Positions 6,048 to 8,380 of a stretch of DNA of 8,380 bases are shown piece by piece; the stretch's first letter is position 1, and each line of letters begins with the position of its first letter. This DNA comes from an uncultured Eubacterium sp. Its GTDB lineage: Bacteria; Bacillota; Clostridia; Oscillospirales; Acutalibacteraceae. The notes under the pieces were generated by a model. It saw only the letters and a program-made list of their open reading frames with translations. It ran no database searches and was not told the origin of the DNA. The stretch is from positions 1 through 8,380 of the forward strand of contig CAMFPZ010000029.1 of NCBI GenBank assembly GCA_945979635.1, in the 5' to 3' direction. The translations under genes were made by a program, and so were the position numbers.

Positions 6048-7529
6048 TTAGTTGTAGTACCAATCTTGAATATTTGAAAAATAATTTCCATAGTAGCCCT
6101 GCATATCGCCACGCATTGCCTTTGAGTAGCAAATAATCGCATCGCGATACATAATAGGAACAAACGGCATCTCAACCGAAAAATCAAGAGTAAATTTTCC
6201 AATCTGCGTTGAGCCGTTAAGATAGCTGTTATACTGAATAGCAGCGGCTGACTCCTGGTCTATACCGAAATGTGTGCTTCCCTTTTCACTAAAAAAGCCT
6301 GTCAGTCGCATATCAAACGGGATTTTCGTTTCGCCCAAATATATATCAAAGCTCCCCTTTTCTAAGGCATCCGCGTAGGTTGCGTTAGATACGGTTCGAA
6401 CATTGACCGAAAATCCCACTGCCTCAAGCTGCTGCTTAATCAGAGTTGCAGCGGAGATTCTGTTCGTATTATCATTAGTGAGCAGGCTCAAATGCGGATT
6501 CGATATTCCGCTTTGGGCTATTGCCTGCTTTGCCGCGGCGATGTCCTGAGTAGTATTGAACATAGTCGTTTCTCTTCCGAGGCTTGAGTTCGGGTGGAAA
6601 ATCGAATCAGCCGCCCTGCCGTAGCCCTGATAGGCATTCTTTACTATCGCCTCGCGGTCTATCGCAAGTGATATTGCTCGCCTTATGCTTTCGTTTGAGG
6701 TCACCTTTGTCCCCGAATTTATTCCGATATAAACGAGATTGTTCTGGCTGACCTTTTTCTTGTTACATTTCAATCTTGAAACATCCTCGGTTGAAAGGTC
6801 GCGGAATGCATAGCTTATATTTCCAATATTAAGAGCGTTGTTTATTGAGTCGGGTGCAGGAACATTAACGAGTTGAATTTTCGTAAATCTCGGCTTAAAT
6901 TCCTCACGATATTTCTCGTTAAGCTCAACATAAAGCTTTCCGTCACCCTCCGAAAACAAATATCTTCCGCTTCCGATAGGATATTTCTCGTCTGTATCCT
7001 TCGCAATGTAGAAGGTCAACAGATTATGAGCATATTCATCCGGATATTTCAGCTTAAATTCTATTTCTGTCGGACTGAGGGCACTCGCCGACGCTATGGG
7101 CAAAAGCGAGCTTGCATAATACGGCGACGAGCTCGCCATATCAAACGCCTGCACAACACTTTGTGCATCGAGCGTTGAATCGTCGGAGAATTTTATTCCG
7201 CTGACGATAGTGACCTTCAGCGTTTTCGAATCCGTATACGCATACGAGCTTGCAATTTCGGGCTGTGCCTCGAAGCCTTCGTCTATTCTGAACAGCGACT
7301 CAAAAACTAAATCCTGCACAACATGGTTATTGAGCGAATCGGATTCATATGGATTAAGCGAATCCGATTGAGTATAGCTAAGCTTAAAGCTTGTTGTGTC
7401 GCTGACAATTTCGGCAGTATCCTGATTTATGATAGGCTGCTGACTCTGCGGCGTGGTCCTGCTGCAACCGAAGAAGCAGCTGCAAATTATTCCCACAACG
7501 CATATCAAAGCCGTTATCCTTTTTGTCAT
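6048..7529 (-). CDS. Family 5 extracellular solute-binding lipoprotein (oligopeptide-type)
   Basis: This 493-residue ABC-transporter binding protein of the SBP_bac_5 (OppA/DppA/NikA-like) family is exported and probably lipid-anchored. The N-terminus has KR, a hydrophobic core (about 6-20) and a slightly degenerate lipobox FFGC with Cys22 as the likely modified residue. A Ser/Thr/Gln-rich linker follows. Family hallmarks are LNPYESDS (58-65), the VFESLF segment (75-80), KVTIVSGIKFSDDSTLDAQSV (105-125) and, in the second half, AIDREAIVKNAYQGYG. The ligand cannot be inferred; peptides are most likely. No permease or ATPase genes accompany it, so it must share a transporter or act as an orphan. 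Its ATG overlaps the TGA of the upstream phosphodiesterase gene (ATGA), and yloU follows 12 nt after its stop. Its placement in this housekeeping operon is unusual to my knowledge. Confidence 0.88.
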   Translation of the reverse strand: MTKRITALICVVGIICSCFFGCSRTTPQSQQPIINQDTAEIVSDTTSFKLSYTQSDSLNPYESDSLNNHVVQDLVFESLFRIDEGFEAQPEIASSYAYTDSKTLKVTIVSGIKFSDDSTLDAQSVVQAFDMASSSPYYASSLLPIASASALSPTEIEFKLKYPDEYAHNLLTFYIAKDTDEKYPIGSGRYLFSEGDGKLYVELNEKYREEFKPRFTKIQLVNVPAPDSINNALNIGNISYAFRDLSTEDVSRLKCNKKKVSQNNLVYIGINSGTKVTSNESIRRAISLAIDREAIVKNAYQGYGRAADSIFHPNSSLGRETTMFNTTQDIAAAKQAIAQSGISNPHLSLLTNDNTNRISAATLIKQQLEAVGFSVNVRTVSNATYADALEKGSFDIYLGETKIPFDMRLTGFFSEKGSTHFGIDQESAAAIQYNSYLNGSTQIGKFTLDFSVEMPFVPIMYRDAIICYSKAMRGDMQGYYGNYFSNIQDWYYN

Positions 7530-8299
7530 CTTCTAAACCTTTCTATTTGAACGGTTTTTCCGCTTTTGTTATCTATTTCGATAAAAACTCCTTCGAGAAC
7601 ACACGGGCCGTCGGGATTAGTAAATCTCACGGGCAGGTTGGTTTTCATCTTCTGTATGGCAACGCTCGGCTCAACTCCGAGAACCGAATAAAACGGACCC
7701 GTCATACCTAAATCGGTTATATATCCCGTACCCTGCGGCAAAATCTGTTCATCCGAGGTTTGAGTATGGGTATGAGTTCCGAAAAGAGCAGAAATTCGTC
7801 CGTCAAGATAATAACCCATCGCTCTTTTTTCACTGGTCGCCTCGGCGTGAAAATCAACAAGAATGATGTTAGCACCATCACGCTTAACCCTTTCTATTTC
7901 CTCGTCAACAGCCTCGAATGAATTTCTGTTGCTCTCGAGATAAACACATCCCTGTAAATTAATGATTGCTATTCGGCTTGCACCTTTGTCGAGAATAACG
8001 CTTCCTCTGCCGGGTGCAGACGAATGATAGTTGCAAGGGCGAATAATAAATTCGTTCGAGTCAAGATAGTCGCAAATCTCTGCTCGCTTGAGCGAATGAT
8101 TTCCAAGAGTGATTACATCCACACCGCTCGAAAACAAATACTCGGCACTATTCGGAGTTACGCCGTTTCCGACTGCACTGTTTTCGCCGTTAGCGACAAC
8201 AAAGTCGACATTGTATTCTCTTTTCATTTTTGGCAAAATCTGTCTTAGGTACTCACAGCCCTGTGAGGAAACAACATCGCCTATTGCTAAAAATTTCAA
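7526..8299 (-). CDS. ymdB: YmdB-type metallophosphoesterase (2',3'-cyclic nucleotide phosphodiesterase family)
   Basis: This 257-residue calcineurin-like phosphoesterase of the TIGR00282/YmdB family is close to the 264 residues of B. subtilis YmdB. That enzyme cleaves cyclic nucleotides and influences RNase Y-dependent mRNA turnover and biofilm or motility choice. Metal-ligand motifs are GDVV (Asp8), NGENS (Glu39, Asn40), GNH (Asn67, His68), DFHAE (His151) and GTHTHTQT (His176, His178). Start choice: TTG at 8297-8299 gives MKFLAIGD, aligning with the family start MRILFIGD. A nearby ATG (8308-8310) is out of frame and stops after four codons. A weak GGTG lies upstream. After GNH this protein reads SLKRAEI, where family members usually have TW-D-K-EI. 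The gene is complete, but its upstream region is cut by the adapter, so the operon promoter and any preceding gene (often rny) are unknown. Confidence 0.88.
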   Translation of the reverse strand: MKFLAIGDVVSSQGCEYLRQILPKMKREYNVDFVVANGENSAVGNGVTPNSAEYLFSSGVDVITLGNHSLKRAEICDYLDSNEFIIRPCNYHSSAPGRGSVILDKGASRIAIINLQGCVYLESNRNSFEAVDEEIERVKRDGANIILVDFHAEATSEKRAMGYYLDGRISALFGTHTHTQTSDEQILPQGTGYITDLGMTGPFYSVLGVEPSVAIQKMKTNLPVRFTNPDGPCVLEGVFIEIDNKSGKTVQIERFRR

Positions 8300-8337
8300 A
8301 GCTTCACCATTTCTATAATTATAGTCCTTTTTATTAT

Positions 8338-8380
8338 CTGTCTCTTATACACATCTCCGAGCCCACGAGACGTAGAGGAA
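8338..8380 (-). other. Nextera i7-side sequencing adapter (synthetic, not genomic)
   Basis: Bases 8338-8356 (CTGTCTCTTATACACATCT) are the reverse complement of the Tn5 mosaic end. Bases 8357-8371 (CCGAGCCCACGAGAC) are the read-2 adapter. Bases 8372-8379 (GTAGAGGA) match an i7 index that I recall as N712, and the last A begins the P7 arm. Genome sequence ends at about 8337. Confidence 0.98.

Noticed and set aside
7333..7369. Short DNA repeat: AGCGAATC(G/C)GATT twice, 24 bp apart, also forming a 10-bp inverted repeat
   Set aside because: It lies within the lipoprotein coding sequence and is explained by the repeated residues SDSLN in the protein; no regulatory context.
8313..8324. Palindrome CTATAATTATAG containing a -10-like TATAAT before ymdB
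   Set aside because: The matching -35 position falls in the adapter, so a promoter cannot be assessed, and a short AT palindrome is expected by chance.
1..8380. CRISPR array, tRNA/rRNA genes, insertion sequences, prophage genes
   Set aside because: No spaced direct repeats, tRNA or rRNA signatures, transposase or phage proteins were seen. The only transposon-like sequence is the synthetic Tn5 mosaic end in the adapters.

Overview
This 8.38 kb window looks like an untrimmed tagmentation-library contig from a low-to-moderate GC Gram-positive bacterium, most likely a Clostridia-type Firmicute. The evidence is the yloU–fakA(yloV)–recG gene order, a YmdB-type phosphodiesterase, an ECF-transporter S component, GGAGG-type ribosome binding sites and consensus sigma-A promoters. 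Both ends are synthetic. Bases 1-44 read as a Nextera i5-side adapter with an index, and bases 8338-8380 read as the matching i7-side adapter with an index. The biological insert is therefore about 45-8337.

Layout, left to right: (1) 45-327, plus strand, the 3' end of a PHP-domain phosphoesterase gene cut by the adapter; it is a diverged, inverted copy of the 3' part of the intact PHP gene at 1329-1994. (2) 324-663, a compact two-promoter locus that I interpret as an unannotated type I toxin-antitoxin module. It has a sigma-A promoter overlapping the PHP stop codon, a structured leader that can hide the ribosome binding site, a 26-residue hydrophobic peptide (470-550) and a terminator. A convergent antisense RNA with a perfect-consensus promoter overlaps the 3' end of the peptide mRNA. 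(3) 684-1274, minus strand, an ECF-transporter S component with its own likely promoter and terminator. (4) 1329-8299, minus strand, six tightly packed genes that look like one operon. In transcription order they are ymdB-like phosphodiesterase, family 5 solute-binding lipoprotein, Asp23/YloU protein, fatty acid kinase FakA (YloV), RecG helicase and PHP phosphoesterase. Junctions are overlaps or gaps of at most 13 nt.

The operon combines membrane and lipid housekeeping (YloU, FakA), DNA repair (RecG), nucleotide or RNA turnover (YmdB, PHP) and peptide or solute capture (lipoprotein). Its upstream end, and any main promoter, are lost to the adapter at the right edge. The most interesting unexplained structure is the 324-663 locus. 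Secondary points are the diverged inverted PHP copy and a FakA whose expected Cys/His/His site in the middle domain appears to be missing.
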